From: Bradyrhizobium sp. 4
Lineage (GTDB): Bacteria; Pseudomonadota; Alphaproteobacteria; Rhizobiales; Xanthobacteraceae
DNA: 64,000 nt
NCBI RefSeq assembly: GCF_023100905.1
Contig: NZ_CP064686.1
Location: 5,518,001 to 5,582,000, forward strand
Reading direction: 5' to 3'
The notes under the pieces were generated by a model. The model ran no database searches and was not told where the DNA came from. It saw only the letters and a list, made by a program, of their open reading frames with translations. The first letter of the stretch is position 1, and the number at the start of each line of letters is the position of its first letter. The position numbers and the translations under genes are program-made. Positions 9,260 to 16,717 of this stretch are shown one piece after another.

Positions 9260-9552
9260 TCCAGCACCTTTGCGGCAGATCAAGGCTGCGGCGAGCCGGC
9301 CACGCTAGAAAGGGCCTTGCCATCTCGGAGAGACACCGTGTCGCACTCCATCGAAAGCCTTGGTACGAAAAGACTCGCTGCGGCAAGCTTTGTCCTGCCT
9401 GCGGCAAGGACGCCGAGATTCGCCCGGCATCTCTATCGTTTGGCCCGCAAGCTGCTGCGGTCGATCATCGCCCGCATCGACCTCTCGCAGTTTCCGGGTT
9501 CGTGTTGCGGATGAGGACGGCGTCGCTAGCCAACAACACACAGGGTTGCCCT

Positions 9553-9870
9553 ATGCACCGGCATTTGAGACGAATCTGTCTGCTGGTTGCAGTGGCCTCG
9601 AGCGTGTGCGCGTCGTCCGCTCTCGCCGCCGATGCAGATCACGGCGCCGACCTTGCGAGGCGCTGGTGCGCCAGCTGCCATGTCGTGGCGAACGGCCAGA
9701 TCCAGGCGAGCGCCGACGTCCCCTCCTTCGCGTCCGTTGCGCGCAGGCCTGACTTCAGTTCGGAAAGGCTCGCCTTTTTCCTGCTAGACCCGCACCCGAA
9801 GATGCCGAATTTCCCTTTGAGCCGGATCGAAGCCGGCGATATCGCGGCCTACATCGCATCGCTGCGCTAG
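9553..9870 (+). CDS. Small periplasmic c-type cytochrome
   Basis: A 105-residue class I cytochrome c. Residues 1-25 form a signal peptide ending SALA. The haem site is CASCH (near residue 38), and the distal Met ligand is in the PKMPNF segment (near residue 85), so it is a mono-haem electron carrier exported to the periplasm. The compact DIAAYIASL helix closes the fold. GTG 9502 and ATG 9511 are possible earlier starts, but only the ATG at 9553 begins a standard signal peptide. Its redox partner cannot be read from the neighbours; soxC is about 9 kb away. Confidence 0.85.
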   Translation: MHRHLRRICLLVAVASSVCASSALAADADHGADLARRWCASCHVVANGQIQASADVPSFASVARRPDFSSERLAFFLLDPHPKMPNFPLSRIEAGDIAAYIASLR

Positions 9871-10067
9871 CAGAGCCACCGATCGGTCAAGACACCCGCG
9901 ACAAATGCTTATCCCTGCCTGAGAACCGACAGGGATCAGCAGAAGGGATGATGGGCGGCGAATGAGGTCCATTCGACGGCCCAGCATGGACCGGTACCCG
10001 CATCGACGTGCGGATAATCGCGCCCGGGCAAGTCCAATCTCTGGACGCGCCAGGAACACACCGAGAA

Positions 10068-10409
10068 TCAGGACTTGCCCTTCCCTGGCTGCATGAGACT
10101 GCCGGTCATCTGGCGCATGTGGTCTCCGGCATTGGTGAACTGGCTGCGCAGGAAATCCGATTGAATTCGCATCGCCTCCTGAAGGTCGGTCGCATGGACG
10201 AGCTTGCGAGCATGCTCGAACGCCGACTTCATGTTCTGCTCGGTGAATGCGAGCGCCTGCTTCGAGACGTCCGTCCCCGCACCCGGAACGGTCGTCATCG
10301 ATTTGGTGGCGGCTTCGAAAAACATGCCGAATGCTTTTTCCGCCTGGTCAATCGTCTTCTCGGCCAGGTCGCGCAGTTCGGCCGGAACTTCGAGCTTCGG
10401 TTCGATCAT
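10068..10409 (-). CDS. Phasin family protein (PHB granule-associated)
   Basis: A 113-residue amphipathic helical protein matching the phasin family: LRDLAEKTIDQAEKAFGMFF near the N-terminus, a central VSKQALAFTEQNMKSAFEHARKLV, and IQSDFLRSQF near the C-terminus. Phasins coat polyhydroxybutyrate granules and limit their size. The ORF can be extended to 10604, but the extra 65 residues are low-complexity Pro/Ala/Arg sequence; MIEPKLEVPAELRDL at 10409 is the usual start, with a GGAG ribosome site just upstream. It is monocistronic as far as can be seen. Confidence 0.88.
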   Translation of the reverse strand: MIEPKLEVPAELRDLAEKTIDQAEKAFGMFFEAATKSMTTVPGAGTDVSKQALAFTEQNMKSAFEHARKLVHATDLQEAMRIQSDFLRSQFTNAGDHMRQMTGSLMQPGKGKS

Positions 10410-10551
10410 GGTCGCACTCCTCCCGTTTTCAGAACTGAATACCACACTTGCCGGATCGCCTGCCAGCGTCCATGCCGGGGAAGACGTCGCCCGGCGGCCG
10501 GCTCTGGCAGGAAAACGAAGGGCAAGGGGTAAGGCCAGCGCGCAGGCCGGC

Positions 10552-10737
10552 TCAGGACAGGGGGTGTTCGGGAAGGGATTCTTCGGTGGCGAGGTCTTCG
10601 ACAAGCTTGATGACCTCGAAACGCTGCCGGGGCGCGAGCTTCAGAAAGGCGCGGAGCAGGCGCAGGCTTTCGACAGTACCGCTTGCAGGCGCGCCGAGCT
10701 TGAGGTGCAGCTCAGCTGCGAAATTGAGGTTCTTCAT
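10552..10737 (-). CDS. Small hypothetical protein (61 aa)
   Basis: A short ORF beginning MKNLNFAAELHLKLGAPASG and continuing into an LRAFLKLAPRQRFEVIKLVEDLA helix. The composition is protein-like and unlike the shadow ORFs around it. No family was recognised. The ATG at 10737 is preferred over one at 10788 because the extra residues are Cys/Arg-rich and unconvincing. It lies 142 bp upstream of the phasin start on the same strand, and could be co-transcribed with it. Confidence 0.5.
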   Translation of the reverse strand: MKNLNFAAELHLKLGAPASGTVESLRLLRAFLKLAPRQRFEVIKLVEDLATEESLPEHPLS

Positions 10738-11478
10738 CTCGCACCTATGACAAGCATCGGACTTCGTGATCCAACATCGAGGTCCCAACTAAGAACCGAA
10801 CGCCACAACCGAATGACACAACCGGGATGCCGTGGCGACGGCGCGCTTCGTCCGGGGGAAGCACGGTGTGTTCGCACGCCGAGTTGCATGTGCAAGCGGG
10901 CGCACTTGAGCAGGTTGCAACTATGTCAAGAAACAACCCCTCCAGCAAGCCTAAGAGTTGGCCCAGCGATGCTTCGTCTGCATCGCGCCACGGCAATTCC
11001 GGATAACAGGAATATGGCCAGCCGTCACCCACCTGCGTCAAGAAGCGTCATCGATCAGGCATGCAGCCTGGATCCCCGTCAATCGACGCCTTGTTTCGTC
11101 TTGTTTCAGATGTGAATGGACATTGGTGGATCCGACCAGTGCTTCTTCAGCTTATGCACGTAATTGTTGAGTCCGTCGTCGGCGGTTGTATCGTCGCGAA
11201 ATAGACGTCGATCTCGGGCCATGGATCGGTGGCCACAGCGCGGCCTTCTGAACCAAGAGACAGACTATGGCGTTTGGATTCATCTAAACCCGCTCCATCG
11301 AGCTCTTGGACTTGGACTCGCCTCTTCGCATCAGAATTCATCGGGCCGCATTTGTTTCCGGCGGTGAACCGTTTTTGAGGAGCAAACGACAAAGCGGTGG
11401 CGAAACAGCCACGCAGATCACGGGCGCCATGGCCGATGCATTGATCGATTCGGCGCCCCAGAACCAAAGGACGACGGC
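10738..11478. other. 741-bp stretch without a convincing gene
   Basis: All ORFs in this stretch are short, Arg/Cys-rich and overlap one another on both strands, so none is called. It contains no strong hairpin or recognised promoter element. Its base composition is somewhat less GC-rich than the flanking genes. Confidence 0.5.
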
Positions 11479-11835
11479 ATGCTTTCTCGCTGCGATCTCA
11501 TCAAGGGCGCCGCAGTCGCGCTTCTCACCTTCTCGATACAAGGCGCATGGGCGCAGGAGACCAGGATGAACCTGTTCAAGATCGTCACCATCAAAGACGA
11601 AGTCGTCGTCGGATTGTCGACGGAGGAGCTTCAGGCGCTCGGCGGCAATGATGCCAGCGCCGTTGCACATGCTCTGGCACAGAAGGGCGATCTCACCGTC
11701 TGGCAATACAACGTGCATCGCGGTCCGAACGGCGAATTGCAGCAAGCGCCGACCGCCAGAATCGGGCTTTTGGCCAACGCGTCGCTCCGGGTCGAGCCGT
11801 ATACCACGACCTACCAGATCCTACCGCATCCCTAA
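11479..11835 (+). CDS. Small exported hypothetical protein
   Basis: A 118-residue protein with a signal peptide (MLSRCDLIKGAAVALLTFSI, cleavage probably after AWA at about residue 24). The mature part has a two-strand pattern, MNLFKIVTIKDEVVVGLSTEEL, and ends in a strand-rich ASLRVEPYTTTYQILP. Nothing identifies a function. It ends a few bases before a strong 14-bp hairpin and faces the phage-like regulator genes convergently. It reads as a periplasmic protein of an uncharacterised family. Confidence 0.6.
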   Translation: MLSRCDLIKGAAVALLTFSIQGAWAQETRMNLFKIVTIKDEVVVGLSTEELQALGGNDASAVAHALAQKGDLTVWQYNVHRGPNGELQQAPTARIGLLANASLRVEPYTTTYQILPHP

Positions 11836-11845
11836 GCAGCAGACC

Positions 11846-11877
11846 GGCGCGCCCGCGACCGAGGTCGCGGGCGCGCC
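11846..11877. terminator. Perfect 14-bp stem hairpin between convergent genes
   Basis: GGCGCGCCCGCGAC at 11846-11859 pairs perfectly with GTCGCGGGCGCGCC at 11864-11877 across a 4-base loop. It lies between the stop of the exported protein on the plus strand and the stop of the DUF6456-like gene on the minus strand, so it is placed to stop transcription from both sides. There is no long T tract. Confidence 0.7.
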
Positions 11878-11881
11878 CTTG

Positions 11882-12457
11882 TCATCTGCGTTGGCCTGCA
11901 CGCCGTGCCCCCGTTTCCGTCGCAAAGCCGTAGATCAGTGCCAACCGGTCCAGGCATTCACGAAAACGTCGGGAAAAATAGTCGGTCCAGCGTTGCGTAC
12001 GAACGGCGCGACGCTGGCCGATCTCGTCCATGGTCAGGCCCAGCACCAACACGTCGTGCACTAGCGCGGCACCGTCGGTGCCGAGTTCGCGCTCGATCCG
12101 GTTCAGCCGCAGCACCGCCTGACGTTGGCTCTCGGTAACCGGCTCGCGCGTGCGCGCGCCATCGACATATTCGCGGGTCGGGTCCATCGCCTGAGGGCCA
12201 CGCTCGGCCCTCTCCCAATCGTTCTGGAAGGCGCGCCCGCCGCGATACTGCGCCTCGTCGATCTGATGGTGCGCGTGCAGCCGGCCGAGCGGATCGCTGC
12301 GGATCGACCGCACGGCCATGATCTTCTCGCCGGGGTCGAGCGCCAGCGGATTGTCCACCTCGACTTCCGCGATCTCCGCATTGAATGGTATCTCGCGCGA
12401 GCGTCGATCGTAGACATTCGCCAGTTTGTAAGACCTGTTGCGTCGGACACGTGCCAC
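11882..12457 (-). CDS. DUF6456-like phage/regulatory protein
   Basis: A 191-residue protein. The central part (DEAQYRGGRAFQNDWERAE, about residues 66-85) and a C-terminal helix-turn-helix-like stretch (LVLGLTMDEIGQRRAVRTQR, about residues 140-160) resemble the DUF6456 domain found in alphaproteobacterial and phage regulators. The start is GTG at 12457, supported by AAGGAG seven bases upstream. It lies 46 bp after the GcrA-like gene on the same strand, so the two probably form one transcript. Function is unknown; DNA binding is an inference from the helical C-terminus. Confidence 0.65.
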   Translation of the reverse strand: MARVRRNRSYKLANVYDRRSREIPFNAEIAEVEVDNPLALDPGEKIMAVRSIRSDPLGRLHAHHQIDEAQYRGGRAFQNDWERAERGPQAMDPTREYVDGARTREPVTESQRQAVLRLNRIERELGTDGAALVHDVLVLGLTMDEIGQRRAVRTQRWTDYFSRRFRECLDRLALIYGFATETGARRAGQRR

Positions 12458-12503
12458 TCGGATACTCCTTGCGAAATTGACGATTGAACGGGCGGTCGTC
12501 AGG

Positions 12504-13031
12504 TCAGGCGGCAGAGACCAGCCTCAGCACGACGGGGCCGGCGACGCGAGCGGATCCAGCTCCGGCGCGGCGCGTCAGGCGCGCATGCGGCGTGCAATAG
12601 CTCGAGCCCGGCTCACGCGGATGGCCGCAGAAGGTGATCTCCTCCCCGTCCTTGTCGCCGCCATAGGGATAGCGACAGTCCTCGCCAGCGAGTTCGACCA
12701 ACGGGACCAGGCGCGGCTGGACGCCGACGCAGCGCAATTTGACCTGCGCGGCAGGCTTCATCGCAGATTTCGGCGGCAGGCTCAGCACCGTAGGGCGGTG
12801 CGGCAGGACAAGACAGCCCCCAGACGGCAACACTGGGACGATCGACGGGCTCGCCGTCCGCACCTGCACGACCAGCCCGAGCCGCTTGGCGCGGCCGACC
12901 ACCGCGTTGCGCGTGTAAGACGTTCCAAACCTTGCGTTAATCTGTCTTCCGATCTCCGCATAAGACATTCCCTTGAGAAAATAGTCGCGAAGCGCGTCGG
13001 AGTGCTCCGACGGCCAATGGCCCGGTTCCAT
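12504..13031 (-). CDS. GcrA-like cell-cycle regulator paralogue
   Basis: A 175-residue protein with the GcrA layout. At the N-terminus, WPSEHSDALRDYFLKGMSYA and GTSYTRNAVVGRAKRLGL form the helix-turn-helix that in GcrA contacts methylated DNA. The C-terminus has CRYPYG, FCGHP and SSYCTPHARL, the conserved Cys/His block that binds sigma-70 region 2. It differs clearly from housekeeping GcrA: 'RDYFLKGMSYAEIGRQINAR' replaces the usual WLEGLSASQIA sequence, and the middle linker is different. The ATG at 13031 is preferred over 13088, which would start inside a putative operator. It is divergent from an S24 repressor, so this is probably a mobile or phage-derived copy (inference). Confidence 0.82.
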   Translation of the reverse strand: MEPGHWPSEHSDALRDYFLKGMSYAEIGRQINARFGTSYTRNAVVGRAKRLGLVVQVRTASPSIVPVLPSGGCLVLPHRPTVLSLPPKSAMKPAAQVKLRCVGVQPRLVPLVELAGEDCRYPYGGDKDGEEITFCGHPREPGSSYCTPHARLTRRAGAGSARVAGPVVLRLVSAA

Positions 13032-13087
13032 GCTGCTGTCCTGTGATGCGCCTCCTCCGATCGCACGATCGCGAGGCGAAGCGCACA

Positions 13088-13102
13088 TTCCGGTATTCCG
13101 AA
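13088..13102. promoter_or_regulatory. Putative S24-repressor operator 1
   Basis: TTCCGGTATTCCGAA, 57 bp upstream of the GcrA-like start. It matches the reverse complement of the site at 15223-15237 at 12 of 15 positions and fits the half-site pattern TTCCG-N5-(C/c)CGAA seen at other sites nearby. It is the weakest symmetric member of the set. Confidence 0.4.
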
Positions 13103-13144
13103 GTTAGAGTCAAGCGATAATTCTGATATTCATAATTGCATCAA

Positions 13145-13159
13145 TTCCGAATTTCGGAT
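13145..13159. promoter_or_regulatory. Putative S24-repressor operator 2 (autoregulation)
   Basis: TTCCGAATTTCGGAT, an inverted repeat (TCCGAA-T-TTCGGA core) 39 bp upstream of the repressor start codon. The position over the likely promoter suggests autorepression. Confidence 0.6.
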
Positions 13160-13197
13160 TACAAGAGGCGGAACGATGGACAATCGAGGGAATCACC

Positions 13198-13806
13198 ATG
13201 TTGGACGCTGCAATGATCGAACGGGGCCTGGAAAAGACAGGCAAGAGCAAGGGCGGCCTGGCGGCTGCCATGGGCGTACGGCCCGGCGCGGTCTCGGAGA
13301 TCCTCGGCGGTGAACGCCTGGTGAAGGCTTCGGAAATCATTCCGATCATGGAATATCTCGAGCTCAATCTCGCGCCGATCATGGGCCGCGTCGGCGCCGG
13401 TGCCGTGATCGAGCCGGATTATGAGCAGGTTCCACCGGAAGGCCTAGGCGACATCGCGCTGCCCTTTCCGATCATGGAGGAGACCATCGCATTCGAGATC
13501 GTAGGCGATTCGATGCTGCCCAAATACGAGAGCGGCGACGTCATCGTGGTCTACAAGGACCAGCGCCATCCCCTGTCGAGCTTCTACGGCGAGGAGGCCG
13601 TGGTCCGGCTCAAGACCGGCGAGCGCTATCTAAAGACGATCGAGCGGGGCAAATCCCCCTCCGTCGTCAATCTCAGCAGCTTCAATGCCAAGCAGATCGT
13701 CGGCGTGAAACTGGAGTGGGTCGGCGAGATCTGCCTCTCCATGCCCAAGGGGCAGCTGGAGCGGCTGCGCGCCAAATCGGCGCGCCCTCGCAAGAGGAGC
13801 AAGTAG
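13198..13806 (+). CDS. LexA/CI-like S24 repressor (self-cleaving type)
   Basis: A 202-residue regulator. Residues about 1-55 form a Cro/CI-type helix-turn-helix (LAAAMGVRPGAVSEILGGER). The C-terminal half is a peptidase S24 domain: FEIVGDSMLPKYESGDVIVV carries the nucleophile Ser105, and RYLKTIER supplies the likely Lys146. An Ala67-Gly68 pair lies 37 residues before the Ser, in the place where LexA and lambda CI cut themselves. It should therefore repress its targets until RecA or a similar signal triggers self-cleavage (family knowledge). The start at 13198 has GAGGGAATCACC upstream. It is divergent from the GcrA-like/DUF6456-like pair and has operator-like repeats on both sides. Confidence 0.88.
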   Translation: MLDAAMIERGLEKTGKSKGGLAAAMGVRPGAVSEILGGERLVKASEIIPIMEYLELNLAPIMGRVGAGAVIEPDYEQVPPEGLGDIALPFPIMEETIAFEIVGDSMLPKYESGDVIVVYKDQRHPLSSFYGEEAVVRLKTGERYLKTIERGKSPSVVNLSSFNAKQIVGVKLEWVGEICLSMPKGQLERLRAKSARPRKRSK

Positions 13807-13814
13807 GCTGGAAT

Positions 13815-13860
13815 TTCCGTTTTTGCGAAATGCGTCTTGACTGGATTCCGTTTTTCGGAA
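13815..13860. promoter_or_regulatory. Paired operators upstream of the 13903 ORF
   Basis: TTCCGTTTTTGCGAA at 13815-13829 and TTCCGTTTTTCGGAA at 13846-13860. The second is a perfect TTCCG-N5-CGGAA inverted repeat. The two copies begin 31 bp apart, about three helical turns, which would let two repressor dimers bind the same DNA face. They share the half-site of the sequence in front of the repressor gene. Confidence 0.6.
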
Positions 13861-13902
13861 ATACTCTGCCGTGCCCGACATGGGGCACGGCAGGATTATT
13901 TC

Positions 13903-14178
13903 ATGCAGTATTTTGTCGTGATGATCGATTATGGGCGTCGCGGCCGCGAGGCGGTCGTCGACCCTGAAATCACCAGGCGTGAGGTCATTTCCCGCGTTGC
14001 CTCAGGTGAATATCGGAACATCTCGTTCATCCACGAGATCGCGGAGAGCTCGGTCGAGGACATTACCGAGGCCATCCTCGCCGAGGCGGCCCTCCCGGAG
14101 ATCCGGCCCGAAGAAGTCGACTTACAGGCTATCCGCTTCGATCACGCCCACGATCTGCGTAAGCACGAGCCGACGTGA
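13903..14178 (+). CDS. Hypothetical protein under putative S24-repressor control
   Basis: A 91-residue acidic protein (MQYFVVMIDYGRRGREAVVD, then helical RREVISRVASGEY and a long Glu/Ala-rich region, ending HDLRKHEPT). No family was recognised. AGGA lies seven bases before the ATG at 13903, which is chosen over one at 13837 because the longer form starts inside the paired operator. The paired TTCCG-N5-CGGAA sites 43-88 bp upstream suggest it is a main target of the repressor encoded 97 bp before it. Confidence 0.72.
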   Translation: MQYFVVMIDYGRRGREAVVDPEITRREVISRVASGEYRNISFIHEIAESSVEDITEAILAEAALPEIRPEEVDLQAIRFDHAHDLRKHEPT

Positions 14179-14217
14179 CGCAAGGCCAAGCGGCCTGCGC
14201 CACAGCCCGGTTGGAGA

Positions 14218-15192
14218 TCACACCGTGAGGACGGTCGATCCCGTGGTCTTGCGCGCGGCGAGATCGGCATGCGCCTTGGCGGCGTCCTTCAGCGGATAGG
14301 TCTGGTGCACCTCGATCTTGACCGCGCCGGACTTGACCACGTCGAACAACTCACCTGCCATCGCGACCAGGCTTTCACGCTTGGCGGCGTAGGTGAACAA
14401 CGTCGGCCGGGTGACGTAGAGCGAGCCCTTCTGCGCTAGCAAACCGAGATTGAGCGGCTCGACGGCGCCGGACGACGCACCGAACAGCGCGGCGACGCCG
14501 AGCGGCGCGAGGCAGTCGAGCGACTTCAGGAACGTATCCTTGCCGACGGAATCATAGACCACCGGCACCTTCTTGCCGCCAGTGATCTCATCCACGCGCT
14601 TCACGAAATCCTCGCGGCTATAGATGATGACATGGTCGCAGCCATGCGCCTTGGCGAGCTTGGCCTTTTCGTCGTTGCTGACGGTGCCGATCACGGTCGC
14701 GCCGAGATGCTTGGCCCACTGGGAGAGAATCAGGCCGACACCACCGGCTGCCGCATGGAGCAGGATAGTGTCGCCGGCCTTCACACGATAGGTCTGCCGG
14801 ATCAGATACTGCGTGGTGAGTCCCTTCAGCATCATCGCCGCCGCGGTCTTGTCGTCGACACCGTCCGGCAGCTTCAGTAGTCGGTCGGCCGGGATCAGCC
14901 GCGCCTCGGAATAGGCGCCGAGCGGCGAGGCGCCGTAGGCGACGCGATCGCCCGGCTTCAGATCGGTGACACCGGGCCCGACCTCCTCGACGACACCAGC
15001 GGCCTCGCTGCCAAGCCCGCTCGGCAGTTGCGCCGGGTAAAGGCCCGAACGGTTGTAGATGTCCACGAAGTTGAGACCGACGGCGGTATGGCGGATTCGT
15101 GCCTCGCCCGGTCCGGGCTTGCCGACACTGACCTCCTCCCAGACCAGCACTTCCGGACCACCAGTCTTGTGAAAGCGAATGGCATGCGTCAT
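14218..15192 (-). CDS. qor: NADPH:quinone oxidoreductase (zeta-crystallin type)
   Basis: A 324-residue medium-chain dehydrogenase/reductase without structural zinc. It has MTHAIRFHKTGGPEVLVWEE at the N-terminus, NFVDIYNRSGLYP (about residue 50), LPSGLGSEAAGVVEEVGPGV, and the nucleotide-binding LLHAAAGGVGLILSQWAKHL near residue 145. It would reduce quinones in one-electron steps using NADPH. The start at 15192 has AAGGGAG ten bases upstream; the ORF is open further but the extension is not protein-like. A TTCCG-type inverted repeat (15223-15237) lies 31 bp upstream, as in front of the S24-repressor genes. Confidence 0.9.
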   Translation of the reverse strand: MTHAIRFHKTGGPEVLVWEEVSVGKPGPGEARIRHTAVGLNFVDIYNRSGLYPAQLPSGLGSEAAGVVEEVGPGVTDLKPGDRVAYGASPLGAYSEARLIPADRLLKLPDGVDDKTAAAMMLKGLTTQYLIRQTYRVKAGDTILLHAAAGGVGLILSQWAKHLGATVIGTVSNDEKAKLAKAHGCDHVIIYSREDFVKRVDEITGGKKVPVVYDSVGKDTFLKSLDCLAPLGVAALFGASSGAVEPLNLGLLAQKGSLYVTRPTLFTYAAKRESLVAMAGELFDVVKSGAVKIEVHQTYPLKDAAKAHADLAARKTTGSTVLTV

Positions 15193-15222
15193 GGGCGTTG
15201 CTCCCTTATCGTTGAGGTCAAA

Positions 15223-15237
15223 ATCCGAATACCGGAT
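15223..15237. promoter_or_regulatory. ATCCG-N5-CGGAT inverted repeat upstream of qor
   Basis: ATCCGAATACCGGAT is a perfect 5-bp inverted repeat with a 5-bp spacer, 31 bp upstream of the qor start. Arms and spacer match the putative S24 operators 1.4-2 kb away, so qor may belong to the same regulon. Confidence 0.45.
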
Positions 15238-15416
15238 CGGGCTTTTGAAATAGGTATTTGGTCCGCCCGTCACAGTACAGAGACGTAACAAGAATGTCAC
15301 AGCGAACGACAAACCTCCGCCGTTCCGCCTCTGTTCGAAAGAGTTGATGTCGGCCTTGCGCCAGCCGGCAGTAGCCTTCGCGCGGGTTGGGAGGTCGTCT
15401 GCGAAGGAGAGCCGAG

Positions 15417-15617
15417 ATGCCAGCTTATGTACAGCATCATCAGGATATCGAGATCGCGCCTGTGATTTGCCCTGCTTGCACGGGGTTCCTTCCAATGTAT
15501 GTGCGCGAGGTCGAACCGCATTGGAGTCTTGCCAAGATCGACTTCGTCTATGAATGCGCCGATTGCGGCGCCGAGGTCAGACAGACGATCCGCAAGCCGG
15601 AGTTGCTGCGGCACTGA
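15417..15617 (+). CDS. Small zinc-ribbon hypothetical protein
   Basis: A 66-residue protein with two Cys pairs, CPAC (about residue 17) and CADC (about residue 47), separated by a YVREVEPHWSLAKIDFVYE strand region: a compact four-Cys zinc ribbon. The ATG at 15417 follows GAAGGAGAGCCG. Such small rubredoxin-like ribbons are common in Bradyrhizobium, but the partner is unknown. It is the gene before the MoxR ATPase, with 147 bp between them. Confidence 0.65.
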   Translation: MPAYVQHHQDIEIAPVICPACTGFLPMYVREVEPHWSLAKIDFVYECADCGAEVRQTIRKPELLRH

Positions 15618-15764
15618 TCGCGCGGCTGGTGGCTGCTCGACTATTTGCGCTGAGCGGAAAAAACGCCCATTCGCGCGGGTCTGGCCTCTCCCAAACGAGG
15701 CTTGTTCTTTGCCGTGAACGCAGGCAGAACAAGCCTCAAACAAGACCTTTGGGAGCGCCTTTTC

Positions 15765-16712
15765 GTGGCTGAACAGAAGCCCTCGACAGCGATCGAGGCA
15801 GTGGAGAGCGGCCTCGCCGCGCAAGGCTACATCGCGAGCCGGCAGATCGCGACCGCCGTCTATTTGTCCCAACAGATCGAGAAGCCGATCCTGGTCGAAG
15901 GCCCCGCGGGCGTCGGCAAGACCGAGCTTGCCAAGGCGATCGCGGCCTGGCGCGGCCTGAAGATGATCCGCCTGCAATGCTATGAAGGTCTCGACGAGGC
16001 CAAGGCGCTCTATGAATGGAAATACGCCAAACAGCTTCTGTACACGCAGATCCTCAAGGACAAGCTCGGCGAAGTCCTTGGCGGCGCGCAGACTTTGCAC
16101 GCTGCACTTAATCAGCTCCACGATTTCGGTGACGTGTTCTTCTCCAAGGAGTTCGTCGAGCCGCGGCCGCTGCTGCAAGCGCTGGAGCAGCCGGGCGGCT
16201 GCGTGCTCCTGATCGACGAGATCGACAAGTCGGATGCGGAGTTCGAATCGCTGCTGCTGGAAATTCTCTCCGACTTCCAGGTCACGATCCCCGAACTCGG
16301 CACCGTCTCCGCGATCACGCCGCCAACGGTGATCCTCACCTCGAACAGCGAGCGCGATCTCGGCGACGCCCTGAAACGGCGCTGCCTGCATCTGCACATC
16401 GGCTTTCCCGAGCAGCGGCTCGAGGAGCGCATCGTCGAGAGCCGCGTCCCCAACATTTCGCAGACGCTGCGGCGGCAGATGGTCGGCTTCATCCACGAAA
16501 TCCGATCGCTCGACCTGAAGAAGCTGCCTTCGGTCAGCGAGACCATCGACTGGGCACGCGTGCTGGTGCTCTTGCAGGCCTCGGAGCTCGACACCGAGAT
16601 CGTCAAGGACACGCTCAACGTACTTCTGAAATACGAGGCCGACATCGAGGCGGCTCAGCCTCAGATTACGACCTTCATTGCCAAGGCAGCACGATCCAAC
16701 GTCTTCGGTTGA
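15765..16712 (+). CDS. MoxR-family AAA ATPase (CoxD-like)
   Basis: A 315-residue AAA+ ATPase. The Walker A is GPAGVGKTE (about residue 46), Walker B is CVLLIDEIDKSD (about residue 148), and the sensor segment is LTSNSERDLGDALKRRC. It matches the MoxR subgroup that acts as a chaperone with a von Willebrand A partner to insert metal cofactors; the CoxD member matures the Mo-Cu centre of CO dehydrogenase. GTG 15765 is chosen because GGGAG lies ten bases before it; an upstream start at 15702 is possible. Its stop lies 5 bp before the VWA gene start, so the two form an operon. The client enzyme is not adjacent; the nearest molybdo-hydroxylase is the XDH at 38.4 kb (inference only). Confidence 0.88.
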   Translation: MAEQKPSTAIEAVESGLAAQGYIASRQIATAVYLSQQIEKPILVEGPAGVGKTELAKAIAAWRGLKMIRLQCYEGLDEAKALYEWKYAKQLLYTQILKDKLGEVLGGAQTLHAALNQLHDFGDVFFSKEFVEPRPLLQALEQPGGCVLLIDEIDKSDAEFESLLLEILSDFQVTIPELGTVSAITPPTVILTSNSERDLGDALKRRCLHLHIGFPEQRLEERIVESRVPNISQTLRRQMVGFIHEIRSLDLKKLPSVSETIDWARVLVLLQASELDTEIVKDTLNVLLKYEADIEAAQPQITTFIAKAARSNVFG

Positions 16713-16717
16713 CGCCG

